A stretch of 64,000 nt of DNA. Source: Capra hircus. Taxonomy: Eukaryota > Chordata > Mammalia > Artiodactyla > Bovidae. Positions 32,320 through 45,688 of this stretch are shown here, piece after piece; the stretch's first letter is position 1, and each line of letters begins with the position of its first letter. The position numbers and the translations under genes were made by a program. The stretch is taken from contig NC_030824.1 in the NCBI RefSeq assembly GCF_001704415.2, forward strand, positions 32,421,022 to 32,485,021. The letters are read 5' to 3'. The notes under the pieces are model-generated. The model had not been told where the DNA came from. It did no database searches and saw only the letters and a program-made list of their open reading frames with translations.

Positions 32320-33312
32320 TTTTTTATTGAGGTAAAAGTTACATAATTTAAAGTTAATAATTTTAAAGTGAACAATTTGGTAACTATATAGTCAAACCTA
32401 TGGTCTTTCCAGTAGTCATGTATGAATGTAAGAGTTACTTATGTAATTGTACCACAAAGAACTGATGTAATGGTAAAGTAGAGTTGGACCAAAAAGAAGG
32501 CTGAACACCTAATAATTGATCTCAAAGAATTGATACTTTTGAACTGTGGTGTTGGAGAAGACTCTTGAGAGTCCCTTGGACTGCAAGGAAATCCAACTAG
32601 CCAATCATAAAGGAAATCAACCCTGAATACTCATTGGAAAGACTGATGCTGGAGCTGGAACTCCAATACTTTGGCCACATGATGTGAAGAGCTGACTCAT
32701 TAGAAAAGACCCTGATGCTGGGAAAGATTGCTAGCAGAAGTGTTTGACAGAGGATGAGATGGTTGGATGGCATTACCGACTTACTAAGCATGAGTTTGAG
32801 CAAGCTCCGGGAGATGGTGAGGACAGAGATGTGGTGTGCTGCAGTCCATGGGATCGCAAAGAGTTGGACATGACTGAGTAAGTGAACAACAATGCTGTGT
32901 AGCCACCGCTTCTGTTTAGTTAAAATTTTTACATTTTTTAATACATTTAACCCCATTCCAATAAATAGTTGCTTCCCATTCTTCCTCGCCCTCAACCCAG
33001 GCAACCACTAACTTGATTCCTGTTTCTAAAAATTAACCTGTTCTGCATATTTCACATAAATGAAAACGTGGATTATGTTAATTTTGTGTCTGGCTTTATA
33101 GTACATTTTTGAGGTAATCCATGTTGCAGTATTCATTGAAATTTTATTCTTTTGTATGGCTGAATAAATTTCATTGTATGTATGTACCATGTTTCCTTTA
33201 ATCTATTCATCCACTGAAGGATGTTTGTGCTATTTATACTTTTTGGCTCTTGTGAATACTGCCATTCATTTAGGATTATCTGAACATTTATAGTAGGAGT
33301 ATTTGAGTACAT
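32320..33312 (-). mobile_element. Ancient L1M 3' region, split by BovB
   Basis: TTTTATTGAGGTAAAAGTTA (near 32323) and, after the BovB, AGGCAACCACTAACTTGATT, GTGTCTGGCTTTATAG and ATTCATCCACTGAAGGATG. These occur in the order known for old mammalian L1M elements read on the minus strand. Confidence 0.75.
32402..32900 (+). mobile_element. BovB 3' fragment inside L1M
   Basis: From GGTCTTTCCAGTAGTCATG to GACTGAGTAAGTGAACAACA. It contains a local partial repeat of the GAATTGATG segment (near 32508-32535). Confidence 0.9.
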
Positions 33313-33326
33313 TTTCTCAGTTCTTT

Positions 33327-33531
33327 AGGACTTCCCTGGTGGCTCAGACGGTAAAGCATCTGTCTACAATGTGGGAGACCCTGGTTTGAGCCCTGGTTAG
33401 GGAAGATTCCCTGGAGATGGAAATTGCAATCCACTCCAGTACTATTGCCTGGAAAATCCCATGGACAGAGGAGCCTGGTAGGCTACAGTCTATGGGGTCA
33501 CAAAGAGTCAGACATGATTGAGCAACTTTAC
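33327..33531 (+). mobile_element. Bov-tA SINE with 14-bp TSD
   Basis: GGACTTCCCTGGTGGCTCAG to GATTGAGCAACTTTAC. TSD TTTCTCAGTTCTTT at 33313-33326 and 33532-33545. Confidence 0.95.
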
Positions 33532-33939
33532 TTTCTCAGTTCTTTTGGGTTAAACACTACTTTACCAGGCCATGCTATATGCCCAAACCTTCCTGTTTGC
33601 CAGGTCTGTGAGGGTATTTCAGAGCTCAAACAAAAAACAGTGCCCAGAAACTAGAGCAGTTGAACTGAGAAAGTTTTCATGGATATTCCCAAGTGAAATT
33701 ATCTATACTATCCAGAAATAGCTCCCTAATATACGTTATTTAGAAGCTGCATTTTACCATACCTTGTCTTTACACTGGACCATGAACTTTATTTCATTTG
33801 TGTTAGACACTTAACGCATTTAGCACAATGCTCAATAGAAATTTAGAGGTTAAATTTGCAGTAGATTTAAATTAAATTCTTTAAAAAATGTATTTGTGAA
33901 GGAAATTGATTAGGAATGTGCACTTTAGAGTTACACTTG

Positions 33940-34076
33940 CTGTTGCTGCTGCTGCTGCTGCTAAGTCACTTCAATCATGTCCTACTCTGTGAGACACCAT
34001 AGGGCAACCCACCAGAACTCCTCTGTCCACAGGATATTCCAGGCAAGAATACTGGAGTGGGTTGCCATTTCCTTCT
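33940..34076 (-). mobile_element. Single Bov-A unit with CTG-repeat tail
   Basis: (CTG)n at about 33942-33962, then TAAGTCACTTCAATCATGTC and TACTGGAGTGGGTTGCCATT. The flanks AGAGTTACAC and AGAGTCACAC look like a diverged TSD. Confidence 0.85.
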
Positions 34077-34745
34077 GCAGAGTCACACCACCTGGGTTCA
34101 AATCAGCAAGTCAGTAAGTTATTGGCTCAAGTCATTGCATTGGAAATATGTTTATTATTAAAGGCTAAAGTGTTTAGATTCATTGAAAAGGGACAGCAAA
34201 TATAAGGAAAACATCTTTTATATGTATTTATTTCATATATTTTTCATATTTATATTTTATGCTTTTTTCTACAATTATGTAAATAAGTTAAACATTCTAC
34301 TTCAGAGCATCCCCCCATGATCACATGCAATGTATTAAAAGTTATAGCTTTTTACAATCTTTGCCTAATTACTTTATGTGTATTTTCTTTTGAGAATGCC
34401 ATTTTTTCTAATGTAGGAGGAAATGGGCTAAGACTATCCACATAATGATTAAAACCAACCACTGACGGATATTTAGAGGCTTAATTAAGTGAAAAGCATA
34501 AAATATAAATACAAAAAGTATGTGAAATAAATACATATAAAAAGATGTTTTCCTAATTAAGTTAAAGAGACACAAGTCAGTAACCTAGGTTTGAAAGGCA
34601 TTTGATCTGTTCAATGTTTCTCTGAGATCATCCATTCATCTAGTCTCCAAAGAAGACAGTTCTCTCAACATTTAATTCATCTTTCTTATGAGGGTCTAAG
34701 TCCCAGCTGGATTGACATGCCCTGTTAGGTTTAAAAATGATGTCT
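34077..34745. other. AT-rich unassigned DNA
   Basis: Nothing recognised. Confidence 0.6.
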
Positions 34746-34749
34746 CCTT

Positions 34750-34893
34750 AGATGGGTGGGATGGGGAGGGAGGTTCAAAAAGGAAGAGATATAATTTTAC
34801 CTATGGCTGATTCATGTTGAGGTTTGACAGAAAGCAACAAAATTCTGTAAAGCAATTATCCTTCAATAAAAAGAAAATTAATTAAAAAAATCT
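34750..34893 (+). mobile_element. L1 3' terminus
   Basis: GGTGGGATGGGGAGGGAGG, TGGCTGATTCATGTTGAGG and GTAAAGCAATTATCCTTCAA, then an A-rich tail: the ruminant L1 3' end. Confidence 0.8.
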
Positions 34894-34904
34894 GTTGGAA
34901 AAAT

Positions 34905-35008
34905 GGCATCACTATTCTTGCTTGACAAGAGTTGCCACAAAACTTCAGTTTGTAAAAAATGCAATATCTGTGAAATGCAATAAAACAAGGTATGTGGTGT
35001 AAAAAAAA
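34905..35008 (+). mobile_element. Tigger-type DNA transposon end
   Basis: GCCACAAAACTTCAGTTTGT, then AAATGCAATATCTGTGAAAT, and the terminal GCAATAAAACAAGGTATG match the end of Tigger1-like mariner elements. Confidence 0.7.
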
Positions 35009-35356
35009 ATGATGTCTCAGATAGTCTCCTCATTTAGAAATATATCTCTTCACTAAGAGATATAGAAGACCATAGACTCAATGGTGAATTTAAGGTTTTG
35101 AACACATCATATGTAGAAGGATGATACTGTAACTTAGATGTACTATATACACTGTTGAAATTTCTCTGTCTTAATTTTAAAATAAAATAGTCAGGATTTA
35201 AAACTCACTGATTGATGGTTCAAAAGTTTCCTTATGTCTATTTTTATTTTTTGTATCAATAGCTGTAAAATCACTGAAAAACTGCCACACTGCCCTTACA
35301 TATGAGTCCTTGCCCAGCCATAGATAACATATGTCTTCCAGAAAGATTTTCTTTTG

Positions 35357-35360
<4 letters not shown>

Positions 35361-35408
<48 letters not shown>
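35361..35408. repeat. (GT)24 microsatellite
   Basis: An uninterrupted 48-bp GT run. It is the longest pure dinucleotide tract in the window. Confidence 0.99.
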
Positions 35409-35412
<4 letters not shown>

Positions 35413-36699
35413 GCCTTAATGCACTCAATATAATAAAACCTGAATAACTTGAGGATCTGAAATAGAGATTATAAATTTGATTTATATTTACTGTGCTAAG
35501 AAAAGTTGCTGTCCCATTGCTAGTTGAGAGTCACTCAAGAGCAATATTTGGTTTGTTTTGTTCTTTATATCCCCAAAATAAAAAAGTAAGTCCTCCTTGC
35601 ATTAGCCTTTATTTAATTTTTATCTCACTGTTGCACAATGTATTATTGTTAAGCTATTAATCTTTGAAATACTGAGAACTTGTTTTATTTGTGGATGACT
35701 AGAAAAGTCCTAGAAACTCCATTAAAACATCAAATGGCTTGACCACTTGCATTAATTCTTATTAAAACAAAAAATATTAATCTCAGTTTGCAACTTGAGT
35801 GCCAGGTTTCAAGACATTACATTTTGAGTTGCTGAAATAAAAGTGCTCCAAAAGCAGTGTTTGGAGGGAAAGTACAGAGCCTTTAAACCACAGCACCATG
35901 CTGCATGGCATTGGAATCAAGAAACAATTCTTGATACACATTTTCAGTGAGGTTCTTTTGGATTATACGGTTCCCTCAGGAGGAGATAAAAGATAATTCT
36001 CCCAGAGAAAATGCCACAGCTAGCGAAGGAAATGTGTTTTACATGATTTGTAATTATTAATATGATTCAGGTGCCAGTCCAGATGAATCTTGAAATAAAA
36101 ATAGTTTTCTGTAACATATGACTCGAACACTATCTGATCAGTACACATCAGAGAATGTGATGATGACTATTAAAAGATGATGACTATTTCATGGGAAATA
36201 AAATGCTTATGTTGATTTTTAAATTTTGTTTTCATCTTAAAAATTAAATAATATAGATAATGATTTTGCAGAAATTTTCATTGTGTAATTATATGGAGTA
36301 AAAAAATTTCTATTTTTATATGAGTTAATTTACCAACTTCTCTTGTCCTAATTTGGCTATAATGAGTTGATATTTCAGCTCTCATTCTGAAAATCCTAAC
36401 CCTAAAGTCCATTCTCACATACTTCTGCACAATAAAATTAAATGAGCTAAGAAATATGCCTAGTTTATTTAAGAGGTTTTAATTTCCAAATATGTTTACT
36501 ATAAATTAAATTTTCTCTACTACTAGGATTTAATTTACAGAAAGTTAACTGTGTCTCACGTCTTCTCTATTTTAATGCCTAGAGCATATCAGTAATATCA
36601 CAGACCTTTATAAATATTAAGAGAATGGTTTAATTAATCTTAATTTATAAAGTTTAACTATGTTGATTGCAAATAGCACATCTTACAACACTTTTTTTT
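35409..36699. other. AT-rich unassigned DNA
   Basis: No recognised gene or repeat; several stop-dense AT stretches. Confidence 0.55.
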
Positions 36700-38100
36700 T
36701 TCCTTAGTAATGTTTGTTCTCCAGCATTCTTCAAAGACTGTTCTTCACTCAATCTGTGGGCTCCTGCTTTCTAAACCCTCTTGCAATTTTATCATATTTC
36801 ACAGAGAAAATAAAACCTATTAAAAGTGATTCCTGTTATCTCCCCACCACCAAATGAAAATTTCTGCATCTATACCCTGACTTTGCTTTTGCTTAGGTTT
36901 GATCTAAAGACATGCCATCTCTCTCTGACATGCCAACCCCTCTCTGGGTCCTCTAGATTTTCCTACAAATTGACTTCTCAGGGACCTGAATTCTTTTGGA
37001 AATCTCCCATCTCTCCTCAATTTTTAGCTGCTTATTTATAGAAGATCCCCAGTATCATTTTTTTTCTTATGTTTTCTTAACCTCAGTGCTAGAAAACCAA
37101 ACCAAAAACATGAGAAAACAAATCTTACAGCAAATCTTTCTCTAGCTAGCACCTTATTTTTCTACATAATTCTTCAATCACAATCCAGATATCAGAAAAG
37201 TTTGAAAACTAAAAGTTTATCTTTTAAATTTCATTTAGTTGGTCAAAACCTTATCAGATTTTACCTGACAAGAGGTTATTTATAGTTTTATCCATGACTA
37301 TTTATATATTTTAATCAAGAAGAGTTAATCGTATTTTACCATAATATTTGATTTTCGAGTGTTGTTAAGAAGTCACTGAGGGTGACTTGTATATAGTAGG
37401 AGTTTCTTTGCTTCTTAAAAGTGGAAACTATTCAGAATTCCAAACACACCTAAGTCCTTTATTTTCACATGAGAGACTGTGGACCTCTCTTTTTCTTCTT
37501 GGTCACACTTCTCAAGATAATAACTTTCACACACTGTTTCCACCTCACTGATTTCAATTCACCATTGAGCTCACTCCAGGCTTCTATTAGGATGTATTCT
37601 TGCCAAGGCAATGCATAATTTCCATGTTGACAAATCCAATGGCATTTGCCAATTTTGTCTTGACCCATGCCTCATTTGACTCAGTTGATCATTCCCTGCT
37701 TCCTGAGATATTCTTCTTTCCCTAGGTTTCCATGACTTCCTTCCTTGCCCTCCTCCTCCTTCTGTGGACCCTGTATAGTCCATTAAACAGGCTTCTCCTC
37801 TATATATCATCTGAAGGTTGGTGTTCCACATAATATTGTCTATATATTATCACTCTACTTTCTTGAAACATGAGGGATCCATCCCCACTCATGGTCTGTC
37901 AAATAATGACTCCTAGATGTATATATTCAAATTCCATGATTCTGTTTCTGTAAGCATAAACAGTCAGCTCAACATGTCGTAATAGTCTTCCCTTGGAGGT
38001 TATACAAGTATTCCCAAGTTTTATCCTTCAAATTTCACTCAACTTGTCTTTGAGTCCTCCCTTGACAAAGTGAATCTTAATTAAAACAACTTTTTTCTGC
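36700..38100 (+). mobile_element. L2 LINE with RT-region remnants
   Basis: Degenerate but colinear with L2. TGCCAACCCCTCTCTGGGTC is near 36930. At about 37630-37750 the run GACAAATCCAATGGCATTTG, GACTCAGTTGATCATTCCCT and GGTTTCCATGACTTCC matches the L2 RT part that encodes a DSVDHSLL-like motif. A following part resembles the L2 'CTGATGACTCC' segment. Many stops. Confidence 0.7.
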
Positions 38101-38723
38101 ATTCCCTAATTTGATTTTTTTTTGTTAAGTACTTACTATAATGCTATACTCTTCTTGGTATTGGGAGAATATTAGTGGAAGAGATGATTGTGGTCTCTCT
38201 GCATGGAAAATATCAGATTGATAAATCACAAATTAAAATGTTTTAAGTACTTACAACTTTTAATGACTGGTATAAAGTACAGTAACTGGGTTGCTGAGAT
38301 AGGGCATATCTCTTGGTTTGAATCCTTTTGATAGGATGAGCTGGGAAGCCTTCTCTAAAGAGGCATCCCTAATACTGAACTATGAAAGTAAGACAGATTT
38401 GATGAGGGTCAGAATGACAGTCAGGAAAGTGAAAGTGAAAAAGCCCTGAGTAGAATGATAGAAGGGAGAATATAATGATGAAAATAAACTTCAGCTAGAT
38501 AATAGAAGTAAATTTTTTGTATTTCTATTTAAGAATAGATTGCATGTTTCAAAATTATTTTATGCCATTTGAGAAGGCACACTTAACCTTTCTTGATAAT
38601 AGCTCAGAGTTGAGTTTCTTCCAGAAGTATTTCTTATGTAATCTCCATTTATTCCCCTGATTATTTTTGATGATATATTAGAATTTTCTATGAAAGAAGA
38701 ATAAATCTTCCCAGCACTTGAAC
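38101..38723. other. Unassigned, possibly old mammalian repeat
   Basis: The part at 38320-38440 (GGAAGCCTTCTCTAAAGAGG, AAAGCCCTGAGTAG) resembles a widespread old mammalian interspersed repeat, but I cannot name it. Confidence 0.35.
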
Positions 38724-38920
38724 AGGCTTCCCAGGTGGCTTGGTGGTAAAGAATCCACATGCCAATGCAAAAGACACGATTCAATCCCTGGGTCAGGAAA
38801 ATCTCCTGGAAAAGGAAACATCAATCCTCTCCAGTTTTCTTGCTTGGGAAATCTCATGGACATAAGAGCCTGGAAGGCTATGGTCCATGGGGTTCAAAAG
38901 AGTTAGATACAATTAACAAT
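38724..38920 (+). mobile_element. Diverged Bov-tA SINE
   Basis: GGCTTCCCAGGTGGCTTGGT start and GAGTTAGATACAATTAACAA end. More substitutions than the other SINE copies. Confidence 0.88.
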
Positions 38921-39294
38921 TAAACAACTCTTTTTGAAAAGTCACTGAAACGAGCAACTTAGAACTCTTGAGAACAATAATTTATTTGACATTTCTTTTG
39001 AAAAAATGTTAAAGCTTTACCAATTATTTATTTTTAATTTACTCTTTGATTGATGTGAAACTTTTAATTATTTTCTTCCTTTCCTCACATTAAGTTGAAA
39101 TCCTAGGTTACCATTTAAGTTTACTGTACTCGGGATTCTAAACAATGGTCAGAGTTCGGATGTCTACAGCATATAAGAAAGTGCTGGAAAATATGAGAAA
39201 ATAATATTTAATACAAAATACTTTAATTTCACTTTATAGTAATGGTAATTAATAACTTTCAATTTTTGATATTTACCATGTGAAAAGAGACTGA

Positions 39295-39660
39295 GAGACC
39301 CCAGGGAATTGGACTTTGAAGTCCAGTGGGACTTGATTACAGATCTGCCACAGGACTGGGGAAACAGAATCTTGCAGGGTGCAAACAAAACTTTGTGTAC
39401 ACTAGGACCCAGGAGAAAGGAGAGGTGACCCCACAAGAGACTGAATCAGACTTGCCTGTGAGTGTCAGGAGTCTTTGGTGGAGGTATGGGTCGACAGTGG
39501 CCTGCTGCAGGGTCGGGGTACTGAAGACAACAAGTCCTTTTGAAGAAGGATGCCACTACGGTCATTACTCCTACTTGAGGCCAAACAACAAGGAGAGAAC
39601 ACAGCCCCACCCATCAACAGAAAATTAGATTAAAGATTTACTGATGGGCCCTGTCCAACA
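39295..39660 (+). mobile_element. L1 5'UTR-like fragment of another L1 lineage
   Basis: GACCCCACAAGAGACTGAAT, GTGGCCTGCTGCAGGGTCGG and CAGAAAATTAGATTAAAGAT resemble the 5'UTR of a different cetartiodactyl L1 lineage. No ORF1 follows. Confidence 0.5.
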
Positions 39661-41019
39661 GAACTCTCCTCATAGAGCCATACAATCCAAGAAATAACAA
39701 TTTATTTAAATGGTAGGAAGGACAACAGACTTTTTAGTCCTTACTGTATTCTCATTTAATTATTAAAATTAAAAAATAAAGATCTCCATTCAGTGACTGC
39801 AGAGCTACAGAAGAATCACCAGCAGCAAATGTCCCCAGAAAGCTGGGATCTTCAATGCCAAACAAGCAAAGAAGATCTATGTTGATCCCCAGGAGAAGGA
39901 GGTTTAGGATGCCATGAAGTACCTCACCCCAAAATCCCAAAATTTAAAGCATCAATATTCACCTTTTGAAACCAAATCAGAGCCTTGAAATGCTTGATTT
40001 ATTTTCCTGGTCTCTCTAAGATGCCATTTGAGATGATCACAACCTAATTCGAAAATCAATCACTTTTATTTAATAATTTAAAAAAATATATTTCATTTAA
40101 GCTACTGACTTTATACATATCTACCAACAATTCTTTTTTTTTTTTTTTAATGTAAAGCTTTGGTTGGGTTCCTTCACCTCTGTTAGCTCCAATTCAACCC
40201 CCTGCATAGTATGATTAATGGTGTCTCTCTCTTCTTTGCCTCTCTAGAAACTTGTAAGGGTCCTGATAGGATCATCAACAGGAAAATGGTAATATGTTAA
40301 AGAAGACATAACTCTTGTGAACCAAATTGTGACTCATAATATTTCCATAACAAGGAAATACATGTTGTTGTAGGGATGCAGGAAAATGTAATTCTTTTAC
40401 TGTTAAAAATAAGATATACACAACAAAAAATAGTATATTTTTCCCTTGTATAGAAAGTGCTTCTAATGGTAATGCAACAAAATATATATTTGTGTGAGTT
40501 TTAGCTTTTGAAGAGCATATGATTTAGATTCTCATATATGATGCCATTTACCTGGCTTATTCATTTCAAAACTGAGTCATTAATGATTTGAAACTCTAGA
40601 ATGTATTCACCACTGAACCAGAGCAAAACAAAACTGCAACTACCATATGCAGAAATGTCAGAGATAGTAATGTGGTTTTTTACAACCTCTATAGTTGCTG
40701 ACCTAGTTTTAATTGATAGCCTTAAGATGGTAAGAAGAGAGAATCTGTGGCCTTAATAGGAGAAAACATTCTCTACAAATCTGTGAAGACAGAATCACTT
40801 CAATTCGATGTTCCATTCTTGACTTGCTATGTAAGGTAATAAAAATATGAGTAACGTGTAATGAAGACCAATGGATAGCAATTCTTCATTGACCTTGTAT
40901 AATGTCTGGCACATTATATGGAATCAGTATTGCCTGCTCCTATGGATGAATGCTTTTGTATAGAAATGATTTTACCCATCTTTGTATGTGCCTACGACCT
41001 TCTCAACAAGAACCAGAAA
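39661..41019. other. Unassigned DNA
   Basis: A patch at 39795-39960 reads for short stretches like coding sequence (AKKIYVDPQEKEV, then a stop), but it has no recognisable identity. The rest is AT-rich. Confidence 0.45.
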
Positions 41020-41250
41020 TTGGTCTAAAAATTACCTTTTTAGCTCGGTCTTTCCCTTCCCTACTATCAAAGTAGCTAAATCTATTTTTGTTATCTCTGA
41101 AAAGACACCATGTTCTTGGCCACCTAGCACTTCTCAAATTTTCATCTATTGTTTTTTGTATTCATTTGTTTATTATATGTCTCTTCCACTGAAATCTAAA
41201 TCCACTGCTGGCATATAACAGGTTAGTAATACCCATTGGTGAAATAAATG
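41020..41250 (+). mobile_element. L2 3' end
   Basis: The order CACCTAGCACTTCTCAAATT, TTCATTTGTTTATTATATGT, CACTGAAATCTAAATCCACT and GGTGAAATAAATG follows the L2 3' terminal pattern. Confidence 0.6.
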
Positions 41251-42340
41251 CTAATGGGTAACTATTTACTTCCACTTTGTGTAGGCTCCATGACTCCTTA
41301 GGGTCTCATGGATAAGAAACAGATACTCTAAAGAAAATATCATCATTTTTAAAGGGTCACTTTCTGTCTATTATTCCTGATATAAACCTGACAATTCTGG
41401 ATGTTTCTAAAAGATGCTGCTATATGCTTCTTAAAGAAACAGTGAGTCATGTAAGTTTAGCTTATCACGGGACTTTTAGTTCTGTTTTTCAACAAAAGTT
41501 TAATTGATCAGTTTTATTAATGTGTGTACTCATGTTTCCACCATATTAAATAACTCTAGATGGACACATTTAAATTTTTTTCCAAGACCAGTTCTTACAA
41601 TGTTAATAAACACTAAGGATAGTAGAGGAAACTAAAATTCCCAGTGAGACTCACAGAGGACCAGAAGGAGTTCCACTTGGCTGAAATCCTTCAGAACTAC
41701 TTCTAGCATAAAAGCAAAGTTCAGTAGGATTAATTAAAAGAAAAAGAAATGGAAAACTCTCCACATTAATGTCAGTTTACCCACGGGAAATAGGTTTCAC
41801 CAAAGAAATAGATTTCTTTGAAATCTTTGATACTCAGATGTGTGAATAAAACGTTTCACATAGCTATATTTTGGAAAAGCTACTTTCTTTTATAAAAAAG
41901 TAATCTTATACCAAGTTTATCATAAAAGTAAACTTTATTGTACTTCAGAAAGCACTTTTTATACAGAATATATGTATATACATATTTAAGAGACAGTACT
42001 AAATACACAAATGGAGGACTCTTCCATTATTTGTCATTGTTTCCCCAGTCTTCTTGCAATGATGTTGAGAAAGCTTCCTAAGTATTTTTCTCTAATTTTG
42101 CATATCCTTAAAGAGGTGGCTAAATGTTGAATAAAGATCTATCTATCCAATCATAATTGTATTTACTATTTTAAAATTCCGTTGCATCCAAACCACTTAC
42201 CAGTATTCTTGTGTGATACTAATCTTAGAACCATAGCAATTGCAAAATGAAAAGGATGTTAAGTGAAGTAGTTTTACTGTGTTGTTAATCTGACTCCAAA
42301 GCTTAACTTAAATGTAATTTGTCCACGTATCTTTTAATTA
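41251..42340. other. AT-rich unassigned DNA
   Basis: Nothing recognised. Confidence 0.6.
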
Positions 42341-42355
42341 TTTTAAAGTGTGTAG

Positions 42356-42569
42356 CCCAGGTGGGACAGTGGTAAAGAATCTGCCTGCCAAAGCAGGAGA
42401 CAAATGTGGATTTGATCCCTGGGTCTGGAAGATCCTCTGGAGTAAGAAATGGCAATTCACTCTAGTATTCTTGCCTGGAGAATTCCATGTACACAGGAGC
42501 CTGGAGGGATACAGTCCATGCGGTTGCAAACAGGCAGACATGACTGAGCACACACACACACAGCAACAA
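42356..42569 (+). mobile_element. Bov-tA SINE with TSD
   Basis: GGTGGGACAGTGGTAAAGAA head and GACATGACTGAGCACACACA tail. TSD TTTTAAAGTGTGTAG (42341-42355) against TTTAAAAGTGTGTAG (42570-42584). Confidence 0.93.
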
Positions 42570-42699
42570 TTTAAAAGTGTGTAGTAGAATAAGTGTTTTG
42601 AAAATCAAAAGAACAGTACTACGCAATCTTTAGTGGAGCTCACAGAATCTTCAAATTTTAGAGTATTAACAATGTAAAGTATTCGATCACTAGGAAAGT

Positions 42700-45440
42700 A
42701 ACAATGACGTTTTAGGAATCAGTGCACTAAAATGGACCGGAATGGGCAAATTTAATTCAGATGACCATGATATCTACTACTGTGGGCAAGAATCCCTTAG
42801 ATGAAATGGAGTAGCCCTTGAAACCAACAAAACAGTCCAAAATACAGTACTTGTATACAGTCTCAAAAATGCCAAAATGATCTCTGTTTGTTTCCAAGGC
42901 AAACCATTCAATATCAAAATAATCCAAGTCTATTCCCCAAGCACTAATGCAAAAGAGGATAAAGTTGAATGGTCTTGTGAACCCACAAGACCTTCTAGAA
43001 CTAACACCACAGAAAGATGTCCTTTTCATCATAGGGGAATGGAATGCAAAAGTAGGAAGTCAAGAGATATCCGGAAAGCAGGAAAGTTTGGCCTTGGAGT
43101 ACAAAAAGAATCAGGGCAAAGGCTAACAGAGTTTTGCCAAGAGAATGCATTAATCCTAGCAAAAGCCTCTTCCAACAACACGAGAAATGACTCTATGCTT
43201 GAATGTCACCAGATAGTCACTACCAAAATCAGATTAATTATATTCTTTGTAGCCAAAGAAGAAGCTCTATACCATTAACAAAAACAAGACCAGGAGTTGA
43301 CTGTGCTTCAGATCATGAACGCCTTATTGCTAAATTCAGATTTAAATTGAAGAATGTAGGGAAAACCACTAGGTCAGTCAGGTGTGACTTAACCAAATCC
43401 CTTAAGATTATACAGTGGAAATGACAAGTAGCTTTAAGGGATTATATGTAATAGACAGAGTGACTGAATAACTATGGATGGAGATTCATAACATTGTACA
43501 GGAAGTGGTAAGCAAAACCAACCTGAAGAAAAAGAAATGCAGAAAGGCAAAATGGTTGTCTGAGGAGATCTTCCAAATAGCTGAGAAAAGAAGAGAAGCA
43601 AAAGGCAAAAGAGTAAAGGAAAGATATATCCATCTGAATGCAGAGTTCCAAAGAATAACAAGGAGAGATAAGAAAGCCTTCTTATGTGAACAATGCAAAG
43701 AAATAGAGGAAAACAATAGAATGGGAAAGACCAGAAGCATCACAACAAACAAAGCTAATGGAGGTAATGAAATTCCAGCAGAGCCATTTCAAATCCGAAA
43801 GATGGTGCTGTTAAAGTGTCACACTCAATATGCCAGCAAATTTGGAAAACTCAGCAGTGGCCACAGGACTGGAAAAGTTCAGTTTTCATTCCAATCCCAA
43901 AGAAGGGCAATGCCAAAGAATGTTCAAACAACCACACAATTGTACTCATTTCACATGCTAGCAAAGCAATGTTCAAAATCTCCAAGCTAGGCTTCAACAG
44001 TACACGAGCCAAGAACTTCCAGATGTTCAAGCTAGATTTAGAAAAGGCAGAGGAACCAAAGATCAAATTGCCAAAATCACTAGGATCATAGAAAAAGCAA
44101 GAGAATTCCAGTAAATATCTACTTCTGCTTCATTGACTATGCTAGAGCCTTTGTGTGGATCACAACAAACTGGAAAATTTTTCAAGAGATGGGAATACCA
44201 GACAACCTTACCTGCCTTTTGAGAAATCTCTACACAGGTCAAGAAGCAACAGTTAGAACCCAGATTGGTACAGTAGAGTGGTTCCAAACAGGGAAAGGAG
44301 TACATCAAGGCTGTATATTGTCACCCTGATTATTTACTTTATATGCAGAGTACATCATGAGAAATGCCAGGTTGGATGAAGTACAACCTGGAATCAAGAT
44401 TGCCACAAGAAATATCCATAACCTGAGTCATGCAAATGATATCTCCCTTATTGCAGAAAATGAAGAACTAGAGAGCCTCTTGATGAATGTGAAAGAGAAC
44501 AGTGAAAAACCGGGCTCAAAACTCAACATTCGAAAAGCTAATATCACGGCATCCAGTCCCATTACTTCATGCCAAATAGATAAGGGAATAATTGAAATAG
44601 TAAGAGACTTTATTTTCTTGGGCTCCAAAATTACTGCACATGGTGACTGCAGCCATGGAATTAAAAGATGCTTGTTCCTTGGAAGAAAATCTATGACCAA
44701 TCTAGACAGCATGTTATAAAGCAGAGATGTTACTTTGCCAACAAAGGTCCATATAGTCAAAGCTATGGCTCTTCCCAGAGAAGGCAATGGCACCCCGTTC
44801 CAGTGCTCTTGCCTGGAAAATCCCATGGATGGAGGAGCCTGGTAGGCTGCAGTCCGTGGGGTCGCTAAGAGTCCTACATGACTGAGCGACTTCACTTTCA
44901 CTTTTCACTTTCATGCACTGGAGAAGGAAATGGCAACACTCCAGTGTTCTTTCCTGGAGAATCCCAGGGACGGGGGAGCCTGGTGGGAGTCAGACACGAC
45001 TGAAGTGACTTAGCAACAACAGGAGCAGCATGACTCTTCTAGTAGTCATGTATGGATGTGAGATTTGGACCATAAGGAAGGTTGAATGCCAAAGAATTGA
45101 TGCTTTTGAACTGTTGTTTGGAGAAGATTTTTGAGTCCCTTGTACTGCAAGGAGATCAAACCAGTCAATTCTGAGTATTCATTAACAAATGTTGAAGCTC
45201 CAATACTCTGGTCACCAACTTATTTGTAGTGCCAATTCATTGGAAAAGACCCTGATGCTGGGAAAGACTGATGGCAAGAGGAGAAGGGCATGACAGCAGA
45301 TGAGATCATTCAAAGACGTCACTAACTCAATGGACATGAGTTTGAGCAAGCTCTGGGAGATGGTTAAGGACAGGATTGACTTGCATGCTTTTCATGGGAT
45401 CTCAAAGAGTCAGACACAACTGAGCACCTGAACAATAACA
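42700..45440 (+). mobile_element. Near full-length BovB with endonuclease and RT remnants
   Basis: This is the longest BovB here, about 2.5 kb without its SINE. The endonuclease part (about 42720-43420) contains FGLGVQKESGQRL, NQINYILCSQR-like text and KTRPGVDCASDHERL, in different frames because of indels. The RT part follows (about 43750-44720), with GKGVHQGCILSP-like text. The YADD box has become HAND, in the segment coding for NLSHANDISL near 44425-44455. It is interrupted by a Bov-A2 at 44775-45029 and ends with a typical BovB 3' region. Not functional. Confidence 0.92.
44775..45029 (+). mobile_element. Bov-A2 SINE in BovB
   Basis: Dimeric SINE. Flanks ATGGCTCTTC (44765-44774) and ATGACTCTTC (45030-45039) form a 10-bp TSD with one change. 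Confidence 0.93.
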
Positions 45441-45688
45441 AGGAATGCAAAGCTTGGCATTGTTATATTAAAATCATACTAGATTATATCAAAATTATAA
45501 CATGATCATCAATTTATTATAGCTCTTATATGTCTTGCACTGTATAACTCAAAACACAAAATATAAATTTTTAACAATAAAAGGATTTTCATGATCTTAT
45601 AAAAGACATTAGCTTTAAAGGATCATTTACTAGTTATTGTTAATCTGAGAGGAATTGTATCTATTTTGTGTGCAATATAGCAACAAAC

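Noticed and set aside
33940..33965. CTG trinucleotide expansion
   Set aside because: It is the normal CTG-repeat tail of a Bov-A SINE, also seen at 46246 and 29275.
39795..39960. Possible processed pseudogene (AKKIYVDPQEKEV-like reading)
   Set aside because: Only one short stretch is open, a stop follows, and I cannot match it to a protein; too weak to call.
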